NCBI RefSeq assembly: GCF_003423665.1
Contig: NZ_BFBY01000007.1
Coordinates: 1-64,000 of the forward strand
DNA length: 64,000 bases
Source of the DNA: Lactobacillus rodentium
Lineage (GTDB): Bacteria; Bacillota; Bacilli; Lactobacillales; Lactobacillaceae
Reading direction: 5' to 3'
Part shown: one piece after another, positions 39,756 to 48,065 of the stretch
Layout: every line of letters starts with the position of its first letter
Numbering within the stretch: position 1 is the stretch's first letter
The notes under the pieces: model-generated
What the model was told of the DNA's origin: nothing
Database searches by the model: none
Seen by the model: only the letters and a program-made list of their open reading frames with translations
Made by a program: the position numbers and the translations under genes

Positions 39756-40157
39756 TTGAAAGCTAAGAATGTAAAAACCTTGGTATTAACCAATGGGATA
39801 GTCGGATTGGTCGGAGGAATTCTTCTATTATTTGCTACCCTTTTCACTACTGCCTTTTACGGTATACTACTTGCCTACTGGGTTGATGGTGAATATTCTG
39901 AAATCAGTGGTGTAGGTGCAATTTGGCTAATAATTATTGGAATAATATTTATTTTAATAAAAATTGCGATTCTGGTATTAGGAATTGTGGGAGCAGTGAA
40001 ATTTAGAAATATTCCTGCAGTTCATACTGCACCTAGCGTTCTTTTAATTGTAGGTGGTGCGATTGCTATTATTCCCCTCTTCGATACCATCGGAGGAATT
40101 GTTGCCATTGTTGGTGGAAGCTTATACCTTGCCACACTAAAACGATTAGATAAATAA
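39756..40157 (+). CDS. Small membrane protein, second tandem paralogue
   Basis: 133 residues, four spans, TTG-type start at 39756 with AAGGAG ahead. It is related along its length to the gene at 39292 but has a longer first loop (residues 33-55, ending YWVDGEYSEISGVG). The pair arose by tandem duplication. Each copy has its own promoter and terminator, so they can be controlled separately. Function unknown. Confidence 0.75.
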   Translation: MKAKNVKTLVLTNGIVGLVGGILLLFATLFTTAFYGILLAYWVDGEYSEISGVGAIWLIIIGIIFILIKIAILVLGIVGAVKFRNIPAVHTAPSVLLIVGGAIAIIPLFDTIGGIVAIVGGSLYLATLKRLDK

Positions 40158-40158
40158 A

Positions 40159-40199
40159 CAAAAAGATTGGTCTATTTAATTCGATAGATCAATCTTTTT
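40159..40199. terminator. bidirectional terminator
   Basis: aaaagattggtctat / atagatcaatctttt with an 8-base loop, between the convergent genes at 39756 and 40208. Confidence 0.85.
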
Positions 40200-40207
40200 A
40201 ATTTAGT

Positions 40208-40951
40208 CTACTTAATCTTAAAGTTTAATGTCTTTTCTCCACCAAGGAATTTATTATTTTCATCTTTTATTCCATTAGTTGTAACTTTTAAATGCTTGCT
40301 ATTAATCTTCTTAAGGGCTGATTTCAAATCAGTACCATATGATAATACAAGAACCATTTCTTTATTCTTAAGTTTTTCGCCTGGTTTAATTTGAATATTG
40401 CTTGTAGCATCATCAAAGGCAATATTCGTATTTTTAACTTTCTTGCCTTTATCTAGCTTAATTTTCTTAGCTTCACCTGATAAACCACCAAAAGTTAAAG
40501 TCTTTTTACTCGTATTTTCAATATTTGCTGTAACTTTTAACACAACAAAAGTTTGATCAACAGGATTTGAGAATTGTGATTTACCAAAAACAGCTTTATC
40601 ATCCTTATTTATATTTAAAATTTGATCATAGTTCTTATAATTCTCAATTGCATAAACTTGGTACTTAAGATTGGTAAATTTTAGGCTTTTGGCTTTATAA
40701 TTTGGTAATTTTTTATTTCCTTTAATCCAAGTCATATATTCGCCATTATCAATTTTGGCATAATCCCCAGCTTTTGGATTCTTTACATTAACTGAAACAC
40801 GCTTTTTGTGATATTTATCGTGTTTTATTTTAAATTCTTTTTTAGAAGCAGCCTGTACTGTTGGATTAGTAGAAAAACTTGTTGGAATTACGGTAGTTGA
40901 AAGAGTAATACCTGCAAGCATAGTAGCAGCAATAAGATAAGATTTTTTCAT
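40208..40951 (-). CDS. Secreted protein with DUF5067/DUF4352-like domain
   Basis: 247 residues from the ATG at 40951 (AGGAGAG site); the frame to 40969 is less likely. A signal peptide is clear (KKSYLIAATMLAGITLSTTV, cleavage likely after VQA near residue 35). No lipobox or wall-anchor motif is seen, so it is probably released or held by charge: the mature part is Lys-rich. The beta-rich C-terminal half (TFVVLKVTANIENTSKKT) resembles telokin-like immunoglobulin-type domains of DUF4352/DUF5067. Function unknown. Confidence 0.7.
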   Translation of the reverse strand: MKKSYLIAATMLAGITLSTTVIPTSFSTNPTVQAASKKEFKIKHDKYHKKRVSVNVKNPKAGDYAKIDNGEYMTWIKGNKKLPNYKAKSLKFTNLKYQVYAIENYKNYDQILNINKDDKAVFGKSQFSNPVDQTFVVLKVTANIENTSKKTLTFGGLSGEAKKIKLDKGKKVKNTNIAFDDATSNIQIKPGEKLKNKEMVLVLSYGTDLKSALKKINSKHLKVTTNGIKDENNKFLGGEKTLNFKIK

Positions 40952-41109
40952 ATTCAACTCTCCTAACATTGATCAAGTTAGTTACGAAAATTTATTCTAC
41001 TTGCATCATAGCTCATTCTTTGTATTTGTTCTAATAAAACACTTTATGAAAAATTTTTTCAATTTTATTATGCTAAGATATTGAAGCATGATATACTTAT
41101 TTTTGTTAT

Positions 41110-41197
41110 GGAGAGTTGGCAGAGTGGTAATGCACCGGACTCGAAATCCGGCGAACCGGCTTATACCGGCGCGCAGGTTCAAATCCTGTACTCTCCT
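41110..41197 (+). tRNA. tRNA-Ser (anticodon CGA)
   Basis: Acceptor arms ggagagt / actctcc, D-arm with gcagagtggtaatgc, anticodon stem cggac / (a)tccg with loop ctcgaaa giving CGA, a long variable arm (cgaaccggcttataccggcg) and T-loop ggttcaaatcc. The discriminator position reads T and the CCA end is not encoded. The long variable arm and the anticodon make it a serine tRNA for UCG. Confidence 0.95.
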
Positions 41198-41202
41198 CTC
41201 AA

Positions 41203-41238
41203 TAAAGTCCTATGTATTAATACATTGGGCTTTTTTTA
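41203..41238 (+). terminator. tRNA-Ser terminator
   Basis: An imperfect stem aaagtcc-tatgta / tacat-tgggcttt followed by seven T residues directly downstream of the tRNA. Confidence 0.75.
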
Positions 41239-41270
41239 TTCCTCCCCACTTGTCCTTTTCTTTATATAAC

Positions 41271-41307
41271 AAAACCACCAAGTCCTGTTGTAGACTTAGT
41301 GGTTTTG
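41271..41307. terminator. terminator of the EamA transporter gene
   Basis: aaaaccaccaagtc / gacttagtggtttt with an 8-base loop; it overlaps the end of the EamA gene on the minus strand. Confidence 0.8.
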
Positions 41308-42264
41308 TTAATCTTCTACTTCTTCCCTAACTTCTTTAGGCTCGGTTTGAAAACGTAAAAATACATTATTAATTATTAAGGCTGCGATAGTTAATATACA
41401 GCCAATAATTTCTGCCCCAGTGGCCAAATAACCACTCATTGTTACAACAATGAAAGAAGTTACTGGTTCAATATTCATAAATAAAATTCCATTTACCGGT
41501 CCTAAATATTTATTACCTAAATTCCAAGCAAAAACAGCGATTACTCCGGCAAAGATGATCATGTAAGCCAGAGCCCCTCTAATTGAAACTAGTGTTTCAA
41601 CTTTAGGAACGGAGATTACGCCAAAAATAGTAAAAATGACAGTTAAAATTGCGACTGAAATAACTCCGTAAATAGTCGTTAAAGTTGAATAACGCAAGAT
41701 TGACCAATCTTTAAATTCAGACCCACCCATTGTAAAAAGTACCCAACATAAGTCAGCCAAAAAGATAAGCAAGGTAGCTACAGCTAATCCACTACCACCT
41801 TGAAAAAGTAATTTTGGATTTCCCTTAGTTACTACTAAAAAGACGCCAATAAAGGCTAAAATCATAGTAAAAATTGTGACTAAATTCAATTTTTTACCCT
41901 TAAATAACCAACTAATTAATGCTGTAATCATCGGTTGTATTGCCATCATCACAGAAGCAATAACAGATCCGGATTTGCCCGCTAAATTTTGTCCTGCAAA
42001 TACTAATAAGTTAAAACCAGCAAATGCAAAAGTTCCTAATAACCATAATTTCCAAAATCTTTTACCAGGATTAAAAGCACTCTTACCTTCAATAAATAAA
42101 AGTAAAATAGCAAATACAATTGCTACACTACCATATCTAAGCAAAGTAAAGTATACTGGATCAATTAGTTTTAAGGTTGGAGCCATAATTGGAAACATCG
42201 CACCCCAAGCTACTGTTGCGGTTAAACAAAGAATGATTCCTAAAATATATTGTCTTACTTTCAT
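41308..42264 (-). CDS. EamA/DMT-superfamily transporter
   Basis: 318 residues with ten predicted spans forming two EamA repeats (residues 5-140 and 155-300). The first repeat includes WGAMFPIMAPTLKLIDPVYF, the second VFAWNLGNKYLGPVNGILF. Family members usually export amino acids or other metabolites, with the substrate not readable from the sequence. The tail is short and acidic (EPKEVREEVED). Confidence 0.88.
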   Translation of the reverse strand: MKVRQYILGIILCLTATVAWGAMFPIMAPTLKLIDPVYFTLLRYGSVAIVFAILLLFIEGKSAFNPGKRFWKLWLLGTFAFAGFNLLVFAGQNLAGKSGSVIASVMMAIQPMITALISWLFKGKKLNLVTIFTMILAFIGVFLVVTKGNPKLLFQGGSGLAVATLLIFLADLCWVLFTMGGSEFKDWSILRYSTLTTIYGVISVAILTVIFTIFGVISVPKVETLVSIRGALAYMIIFAGVIAVFAWNLGNKYLGPVNGILFMNIEPVTSFIVVTMSGYLATGAEIIGCILTIAALIINNVFLRFQTEPKEVREEVED

Positions 42265-42278
42265 TACTTTCTCCCATC

Positions 42279-42316
42279 AAAAAAATCGACTTTTTTAAGA
42301 TAAAGTCGATTTTCCC
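42279..42316 (-). terminator. GAPDH terminator
   Basis: aaaatcgacttt / aaagtcgatttt followed on the minus strand by T residues, after the GAPDH stop. Confidence 0.75.
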
Positions 42317-42336
42317 CTACTTATAATTACTCAAAA

Positions 42337-43353
42337 TTAAGCTAACTTAGCCAAGGCACCCAAAGTCCGTACCATTTGTGATACAAAGCCATTCTCATTA
42401 TCGTACCAAGATACAGTCTTAACAATTTGAGTATCACCTGCTGTAGTAACTTCAGTTTGAGTTGGATCAAAAATTCCACCAAAAGTAGTTCCAATGACAT
42501 CCCCAGAAACAATACCATCTTCGTTGTACCCAAATGATGGATTATTTTCGGTATATTTCTTCATTGCATTGTTAATATCTTCTTCAGTAACCTTCTTATC
42601 CAATACAGTTACCAATTCGGTTTCAGAACCGTCTCTAACTGGAACTCTTTGAGCATGACCCTTAAGTTTGCCATTAAGTTCAGGAATTACAAGACCAATA
42701 GCCTTTGCTGCACCAGTTGAATGAGGAATAGTGTTTTCAGCAGCTGCACGTGCATTACGCACATTACCACTTCTATCTGGGCCATCTTGCAACATTTGTG
42801 ATGAAGTATAAGCATGAATGGTAGTCATCGTACCAGCCTTAATACCAAATTCCTTGTTAAGGTAGTAAGCTAGCGGTGCTAAAGAATTAGTAGTACATGA
42901 ACCAGCAGAAACGATAGTATCATCTGGAGTTAAAGTATCATCATTAATGTTGTAGACAATAGTCTTCATATCACCTGCTGGTGCAGAAATCAAAACTTTC
43001 TTTACGCCAGCATCAAGGTGAGCTTGAGATTTCTCCTTTGAAGTGTAAAAACCAGAACTTTCAACTACAATATCCACGCCATCATTCTTAACCCATGGAA
43101 TATTTTGAGCTTTTGGTTCAGCATAGACATTAATCTTCTTACCGTTAACATAAATTGCATTATCATCGGCTTCTACAGTTCCATTAAAAGTTCCATGGAT
43201 CGTATCATATTTAAAGAGATGAGCAAGCATCTGAGGTGAAGTTAGGTCATTAATTGCGACAACTTCAATATCTGGATTGTTTGTCTCTAAAATTCTACGT
43301 AAAGTTAATCTTCCAATTCTACCAAATCCGTTAATACCAACTTTTACAGTCAT
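42337..43353 (-). CDS. gap: Type I glyceraldehyde-3-phosphate dehydrogenase
   Basis: 338 residues. NAD-binding [15 protein letters not shown] near residue 6. Catalytic Cys153 lies in [12 protein letters not shown] and the catalytic His is in [10 protein letters not shown] near 180. [20 protein letters not shown] near 210 is typical. The Asp in INDLTS suggests NAD rather than NADP. It is not next to pgk or tpi here, unlike the common gap-pgk-tpi order. It is divergent from the LysR gene. Confidence 0.94.
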   Translation of the reverse strand: MTVKVGINGFGRIGRLTLRRILETNNPDIEVVAINDLTSPQMLAHLFKYDTIHGTFNGTVEADDNAIYVNGKKINVYAEPKAQNIPWVKNDGVDIVVESSGFYTSKEKSQAHLDAGVKKVLISAPAGDMKTIVYNINDDTLTPDDTIVSAGSCTTNSLAPLAYYLNKEFGIKAGTMTTIHAYTSSQMLQDGPDRSGNVRNARAAAENTIPHSTGAAKAIGLVIPELNGKLKGHAQRVPVRDGSETELVTVLDKKVTEEDINNAMKKYTENNPSFGYNEDGIVSGDVIGTTFGGIFDPTQTEVTTAGDTQIVKTVSWYDNENGFVSQMVRTLGALAKLA

Positions 43354-43487
43354 ATTAATTACCTCTTTTCTTATTACTTACTTTTTACAAGTATTATCTT
43401 AGCCGGATTATTTATTTTTGGGAATAAACAATGTAGAATATGGGGTATAACAAATCGTTAACTAACTAATAATAAGTAGGTGCAGCC

Positions 43488-44363
43488 ATGATTGATTCTT
43501 TGAATATTGATTTATTACAAGTTTTTATTGTTGTAAGTGAGCAAAAAAGTATCAATAAAAGTAGTGAAATTCTTCTACTTTCTCAACCAGCTATTAGTAA
43601 AAAAATAAAGCAGCTTGAAAGTTACTTTAGTACTAAATTATTTGAACGATCTAGTTCAGGAATGACTTTAACGCCAGCGGGAAAAGAATTTTATCAAAAA
43701 GCTAAACTTGTTTTAAATGATTTCCAAGCTCTCCATCAAGTGGAAAACAATAGCGTTCCTCTTAAAAAGCTCCGTATTGGTGCTTTAGATAATATTGCAT
43801 CTATTTGGTATCCTAACTTCTTTAAAAAAGCTCTCTTTAATGCGCGAAGCCTTAAATTATCTAATGAAGTAATGGATTTAATTACTCCCTTTAATGAAGA
43901 TAATTTAGATTTAATTTTCTTAGACAGTCCATTTAAAAGATTACTTACTAAAGATTATGAAGAAAAAGAATTATATCGTGAGCCCTATGTATTGCTGTAT
44001 TCTAAGCACAATGAGTTTTTAAAAGATAGCAAAAAAGAGATTCTTACTTCAAAAGACCTCCAACAATTAAAATTTATTATGCATCCCCGTTTATGTCCGG
44101 TTCATGATCGTTTAGTTAATATTTTTTCGGAAGAAGAACTTGAACTTCCAGAAATTTATGAAGTCGATTTTGTTGAATCACGGTTAGCTTTAGTAGCTAT
44201 TTCCGATTTAATCACAATCCTACCTTTATCTTTAGCTAAGCAAAAAATAAAAAATAATGATGAATTATTTATCAAAAAACTCGATAAACAATTTGTAAGA
44301 AAAGTTTCACTTTTTTCCGATGGAAAAGCGGATTTAGATGAAATTATTGAAAAATTAGATTAA
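43488..44363 (+). CDS. LysR-family transcriptional regulator
   Basis: 291 residues. An N-terminal winged helix-turn-helix (residues 4-64, SEILLLSQPAISKKIKQLE and FERSSSGMTLTPAGKEFY) is followed by a LysR effector-binding domain (residues 90-280). It lies 268 bases upstream of, and in the same direction as, the APC transporter and decarboxylase genes, so local control of those genes is the natural guess. It is also divergent from gap with a 134-base spacer. The effector is unknown. Confidence 0.85.
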   Translation: MIDSLNIDLLQVFIVVSEQKSINKSSEILLLSQPAISKKIKQLESYFSTKLFERSSSGMTLTPAGKEFYQKAKLVLNDFQALHQVENNSVPLKKLRIGALDNIASIWYPNFFKKALFNARSLKLSNEVMDLITPFNEDNLDLIFLDSPFKRLLTKDYEEKELYREPYVLLYSKHNEFLKDSKKEILTSKDLQQLKFIMHPRLCPVHDRLVNIFSEEELELPEIYEVDFVESRLALVAISDLITILPLSLAKQKIKNNDELFIKKLDKQFVRKVSLFSDGKADLDEIIEKLD

Positions 44364-44481
44364 AAAACTCCTCCAGTACACAAAAGTATTAGAGAAGTTT
44401 TTTTATTTACACTTTAAAATTTTTCATCTAATTTTTTTATTTTTTCAAGTCCCATTTATCCAAATTCAATTATTTCAAGGT

Positions 44482-44554
44482 TTATAGTTTGCTTTTTTAC
44501 CCCCCCAAGTTGTATTTTTATATTGATTGTTACACCGAGCGCTCAAACTATAAC
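44482..44554 (+). promoter_or_regulatory. Promoter and 10-bp spaced inverted repeat before the antiporter-decarboxylase genes
   Basis: TTGTTA (44527-44532) and TATAAC (44549-44554), 16-base spacer, form a promoter about 80 bases before the transporter ATG. A perfect inverted repeat, ttatagtttg at 44482-44491 and caaactataa at 44544-44553, has its second arm on the -10. An 8-bp palindrome gagcgctc (44537-44544) lies in the spacer. A second short inverted repeat ttacct / aggtaa (44571 to about 44598) lies downstream. These are good operator candidates for the LysR regulator or a looping factor. Confidence 0.5.
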
Positions 44555-44631
44555 ACAAACTGAGATATTTTTACCTTAGCCTGCGAAATATAGGTAACAA
44601 CAAAATTTAAACAACATAAAAGAGGAAAAAA

Positions 44632-46065
44632 ATGACACAATCAAAAAGTAGAAAAATTGGACTATTCGGTCTAATTGCAATGGTTGTTGGAGCAATGATC
44701 GGAGGAGGAATTTTCGATATTCCTCAAAATATGGCTGCCTCATCTTCTCTAGGTGCAGTAATCATTGCCTGGGTTTTAACGGGAATAGGTATGATGGGAT
44801 TAGCCTATACTTTTAAAATCTTAGCCGAACAGCGTCCAGACTTAAACATTGGTATCTATTCATATGCTCGTGCTGGATTTGGTAGATATGTAGGTTTTAA
44901 TTCAGCCTGGGGTTATTGGATTGAAGCAATTACAGGAAATGTTGCATATGCAGTTATGCTTAACGATTCTTTCGGTCGTTACTTCCCAGTTTTGCTTAAA
45001 CACCAATGGCCAACAGTTATCTTTGGTATCGTATTAATTTGGATTTACAACTTCTTAGTTCTTAATGGTGTAAAGGAAGCAACTTTTGTTAATAACATTA
45101 CTGTGATAATTAAGTTTATCAGTATTGCTATTATTTTAATCTGTATGATTATCTTCTTCCGTTTCCCAACATTTTTCTGGGGATTCTGGGGACAAGGCCT
45201 ACACCTTGGAAACTTTATGAGTCAAGTTAAGGCACCTATGTTGGTAACTCTATGGTGTTTTATCGGTATTGAAGGTGCAGTTGTAATTTCTAACCACGCT
45301 AAAAAGAAGTCAGATGTCGGTAAAGCCACTGTGATTGGTTACCTTACATCATTGATTGCCTATGTTTTGGTCAGCATTGTGGCTTACGGAATTTACCACC
45401 AACCACACCTTTCAACTCTAACTGATCCTTCAACAGCATACTTATTGAAGAACTTGCTTGGTCCTTGGTTCATTGACTTCGTTACTATTTCAGTTATCAT
45501 TTCTGTCGGTGGTTCTTGGATCGCTTGGACTGTTATGATGGCACAATTACCATATGCCGCCGCTAAAGGTAATGTTTTACCATCATTCTTTGCACGTGAA
45601 AATAAAAAGAAGGTACCTAGTGTATCACTTTATATTTCAAGTGTTTTAATGAGTTTATTCATGTTATTGGTTGTTACAGCTAATAATGTATACTTAGCAG
45701 CAATTGATATTACTGGTGTATTAATTTTGCCATGTTATTTATTAAGTTCAATGTACTTATGGAAAATTGCGCAGAAAAAAGAAATCTTTAATAATGATTC
45801 TGCCAAACGACACAAGAGTTTATTTATAGGTATTTTATCTACTGTCTATTGTCTGTGGCTACTATATGCCGCTGGATTAAATTATTTATTAATTTCCACC
45901 ATTATATATGCAGTAGGAATTATCTTCTTCTGGATTGCGAGAAAAGAAAATCCTGACGGTGATAAACATATCTTTACTAAGTGGGAAGCGGTTTTAGCAA
46001 TTGCTTTATGTATTTTAGCCGTTATTTCTATTTATCTCTTAATTACAAAGAAAATTACTTTTTAA
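44632..46065 (+). CDS. APC-family amino acid antiporter, ArcD/APA type
   Basis: 477 residues with about 12 spans. The N-terminus GLIAMVVGAMIGGGIFDIPQ is typical of the basic amino acid/polyamine antiporter (APA) group that includes arginine:ornithine and histidine:histamine exchangers. GVKEATFVNNITVIIKF near residue 144 and IGIEGAVVISNHAKKKSDVG near 210 also fit this group. It is 19 bases upstream of a pyruvoyl-type decarboxylase gene, which suggests substrate/amine exchange. The exact amino acid is not known. Confidence 0.85.
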   Translation: MTQSKSRKIGLFGLIAMVVGAMIGGGIFDIPQNMAASSSLGAVIIAWVLTGIGMMGLAYTFKILAEQRPDLNIGIYSYARAGFGRYVGFNSAWGYWIEAITGNVAYAVMLNDSFGRYFPVLLKHQWPTVIFGIVLIWIYNFLVLNGVKEATFVNNITVIIKFISIAIILICMIIFFRFPTFFWGFWGQGLHLGNFMSQVKAPMLVTLWCFIGIEGAVVISNHAKKKSDVGKATVIGYLTSLIAYVLVSIVAYGIYHQPHLSTLTDPSTAYLLKNLLGPWFIDFVTISVIISVGGSWIAWTVMMAQLPYAAAKGNVLPSFFARENKKKVPSVSLYISSVLMSLFMLLVVTANNVYLAAIDITGVLILPCYLLSSMYLWKIAQKKEIFNNDSAKRHKSLFIGILSTVYCLWLLYAAGLNYLLISTIIYAVGIIFFWIARKENPDGDKHIFTKWEAVLAIALCILAVISIYLLITKKITF

Positions 46066-46084
46066 TTAATAAAGGAAAAGAATT

Positions 46085-47371
46085 ATGAAACAAAATGAAA
46101 AATTTAATGTTGGTCAATGGCTTCCAAGTGACCAAGAATTTTACAATAAATGGATGAAAAAAGTTCTAAAAGAAGCTGAAGAAGAAGAAAATCAAGAACT
46201 TCTCCCTCCTATTCAAGATTTTAAGGATTTGATCGAAAATGATCATACTCTTTGGAATTTATTCCACATGATGTTTGATGAAGTACCTTTAAAATATAAA
46301 GATACACCAATGGGTACTCCAGCCATCCATGACTATCGTCAAATGCTTAGAACCTTAAACCGTATTATGCATCGAGCACCAGAATTTAATACTACGGGTT
46401 TAGTAGGTTTTCCAATCAACGCTATTTTAGACTGGCCAATGGCAACTAAGGCTGGTTACGTAGCATTTATGGATCCACGTGTTAATGAAAAACTACGTGC
46501 TATCTTAGATTACTGGGGTAAGTTTTTACAAGGTCCGGATTCAACTTATGTACTTAACCGTTCAAAAAATGGTTGGTTAAGTGATGAAGCCTTAAAGAGC
46601 ATGGAAGGTGCTGCTTATGGTGATGATTTTAGAACCATTTTTAAGACGCCAAACGATGATATTAACAATAATTATGGTTTTAAGTCATGGGATGAATTCT
46701 TTACTCGCACCTTTAATCCAGGTATTAGACCAGTAGCAAATCCAGATGACCCAGATTCTATTGCTAATGCTTGTGAATCTGCTCCATATCGTGTTGCACG
46801 TAATTTACCTAAAAAAGCAAAATTCTGGATTAAAGGACAACCATATTCATTAGTTGATTTACTTCATAATGATCCTTTAACCGATGAATTCGTTGGTGGT
46901 ACCTTATATCAAGCCTTTTTAAGTGCCTTAAGTTATCACAGATGGAACAGTCCAGTTAGTGGCAAAATTGTTAAAGCATATAATCTTTACGGATCTTACT
47001 ACTCCGAAACTCTTAACCAAGGTTTTGCAAATCCTGATGGACCCGATCCTGCAGCTCCAAATGATTCTCAAGCTTACATTACTCAAACTGCTTCACGTGC
47101 AGTTATCTTCATTCAAGCTGATAATCCTAAGATTGGTTTAATGGCCTTCGTAGCAGTAGGAATGGCTGAAGTTTCAGGTAATGAAATTACAGTTAAAGTT
47201 GGTCAACATGTAAATAAAGGTGATCAATTAGGTATCTTCCACTTTGGTGGGTCTACGCATGTTCTCTTATTTAGACCAGGTGTTGATGTTGACTTTAACT
47301 TACATGGGCAAGAGCCAAGTCTCGGTTCATCAAACATCAAAGTTCGCGATGAAATTGGTCGCGTAAAATAA
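46085..47371 (+). CDS. Pyruvoyl-dependent decarboxylase, phosphatidylserine decarboxylase/PsiD-like
   Basis: 428 residues, no membrane span. An N-terminal domain (about residues 20-190) resembles the L-tryptophan decarboxylase PsiD-like N-terminal domain found with this family. The catalytic half has the PSD-type motif SYHRWNSPVSGKI (His285) near 283 and FHFGGSTHVLLF near 385, where autocleavage at Gly389-Ser390 would give a 39-residue alpha chain with a pyruvoyl group. True PSDs are membrane-bound and have a different N-terminus. With the antiporter just upstream, an amino acid decarboxylase is likelier than phosphatidylserine decarboxylase. Substrate unknown. Confidence 0.8.
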   Translation: MKQNEKFNVGQWLPSDQEFYNKWMKKVLKEAEEEENQELLPPIQDFKDLIENDHTLWNLFHMMFDEVPLKYKDTPMGTPAIHDYRQMLRTLNRIMHRAPEFNTTGLVGFPINAILDWPMATKAGYVAFMDPRVNEKLRAILDYWGKFLQGPDSTYVLNRSKNGWLSDEALKSMEGAAYGDDFRTIFKTPNDDINNNYGFKSWDEFFTRTFNPGIRPVANPDDPDSIANACESAPYRVARNLPKKAKFWIKGQPYSLVDLLHNDPLTDEFVGGTLYQAFLSALSYHRWNSPVSGKIVKAYNLYGSYYSETLNQGFANPDGPDPAAPNDSQAYITQTASRAVIFIQADNPKIGLMAFVAVGMAEVSGNEITVKVGQHVNKGDQLGIFHFGGSTHVLLFRPGVDVDFNLHGQEPSLGSSNIKVRDEIGRVK

Positions 47372-47386
47372 GCTATTAATACTAAT

Positions 47387-47423
47387 AAAAAAGAAGCATA
47401 TTAAATGATATGCTTCTTTTTTA
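47387..47423. terminator. bidirectional terminator after the decarboxylase gene
   Basis: aaaaaagaagcata / tatgcttctttttt with an 8-base loop and A/T runs on both sides; it also ends the lipoprotein gene. Confidence 0.9.
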
Positions 47424-47984
47424 TTTAATCTCATCAAAGGGATAATTACGATATTTTATAGCTAACTTTGGATCCTTAAACAAAGCCCCATGAATATCTC
47501 CAGACGAATAAGCCAAATACAGGACTTCATTTCCATTGAATGTTCCCTTCAAATATACTAAATCTACTGTTCCTAAGATATCCCACACACGTAATGCGGA
47601 CCGATTATCTAAATTAGTTACTTCACCGATGGAAAGATCGCCAGGATATTCTTTATTTAGTTTTTCAGAATTATGATCACGTCTGAATGGTTTAGTCTGA
47701 TAATAAACTACAGATCCATTTACTGTATGAGCATCAATCTTTAAACTCCGGGCCCTTTTAGAAAATTGATCACTACGCCACCAAGTTCCATAAAATTCTG
47801 AGGGAATTGTCATAAGTTTTAAATTCTTATATTTCTTAGTTAAATCAATTTTCGAAGTAGACTTTGAATTACTTCTATGAACCGAAGTAGATTTTGAACT
47901 AGACTGAGATGTTTGAACTTCATTCTTATGGGCACAACCCGTTAGAAATATTAATCCTAAAAAAATTCCAATCAACTTTTTCAT
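47421..47984 (-). CDS. Predicted lipoprotein
   Basis: 187 residues from the ATG at 47984, with GGAGG seven bases upstream. A lipoprotein signal is clear: KKLIGIFLGLIFLTGC, lipobox LTGC, Cys about residue 16. A Ser/Thr-rich linker to residue 45 follows. The rest (EFYGTWWRSDQFSKRARSLK and later beta-rich parts) is a small secreted domain seen in lactobacillus surface proteins. Function unknown. Confidence 0.8.
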   Translation of the reverse strand: MKKLIGIFLGLIFLTGCAHKNEVQTSQSSSKSTSVHRSNSKSTSKIDLTKKYKNLKLMTIPSEFYGTWWRSDQFSKRARSLKIDAHTVNGSVVYYQTKPFRRDHNSEKLNKEYPGDLSIGEVTNLDNRSALRVWDILGTVDLVYLKGTFNGNEVLYLAYSSGDIHGALFKDPKLAIKYRNYPFDEIK

Positions 47985-48065
47985 TCCAGTATCCTCCAAT
48001 TTTTTCGAAAGAATACCTTATATTTTAATCAAAAATAGTAATCAGTAAAATATTATTGGAATAAA

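Noticed and set aside
46085-47371. Classical membrane phosphatidylserine decarboxylase
   Set aside because: No N-terminal membrane segment, a different N-terminal domain and an adjacent amino acid antiporter; amino acid decarboxylase is the better call.
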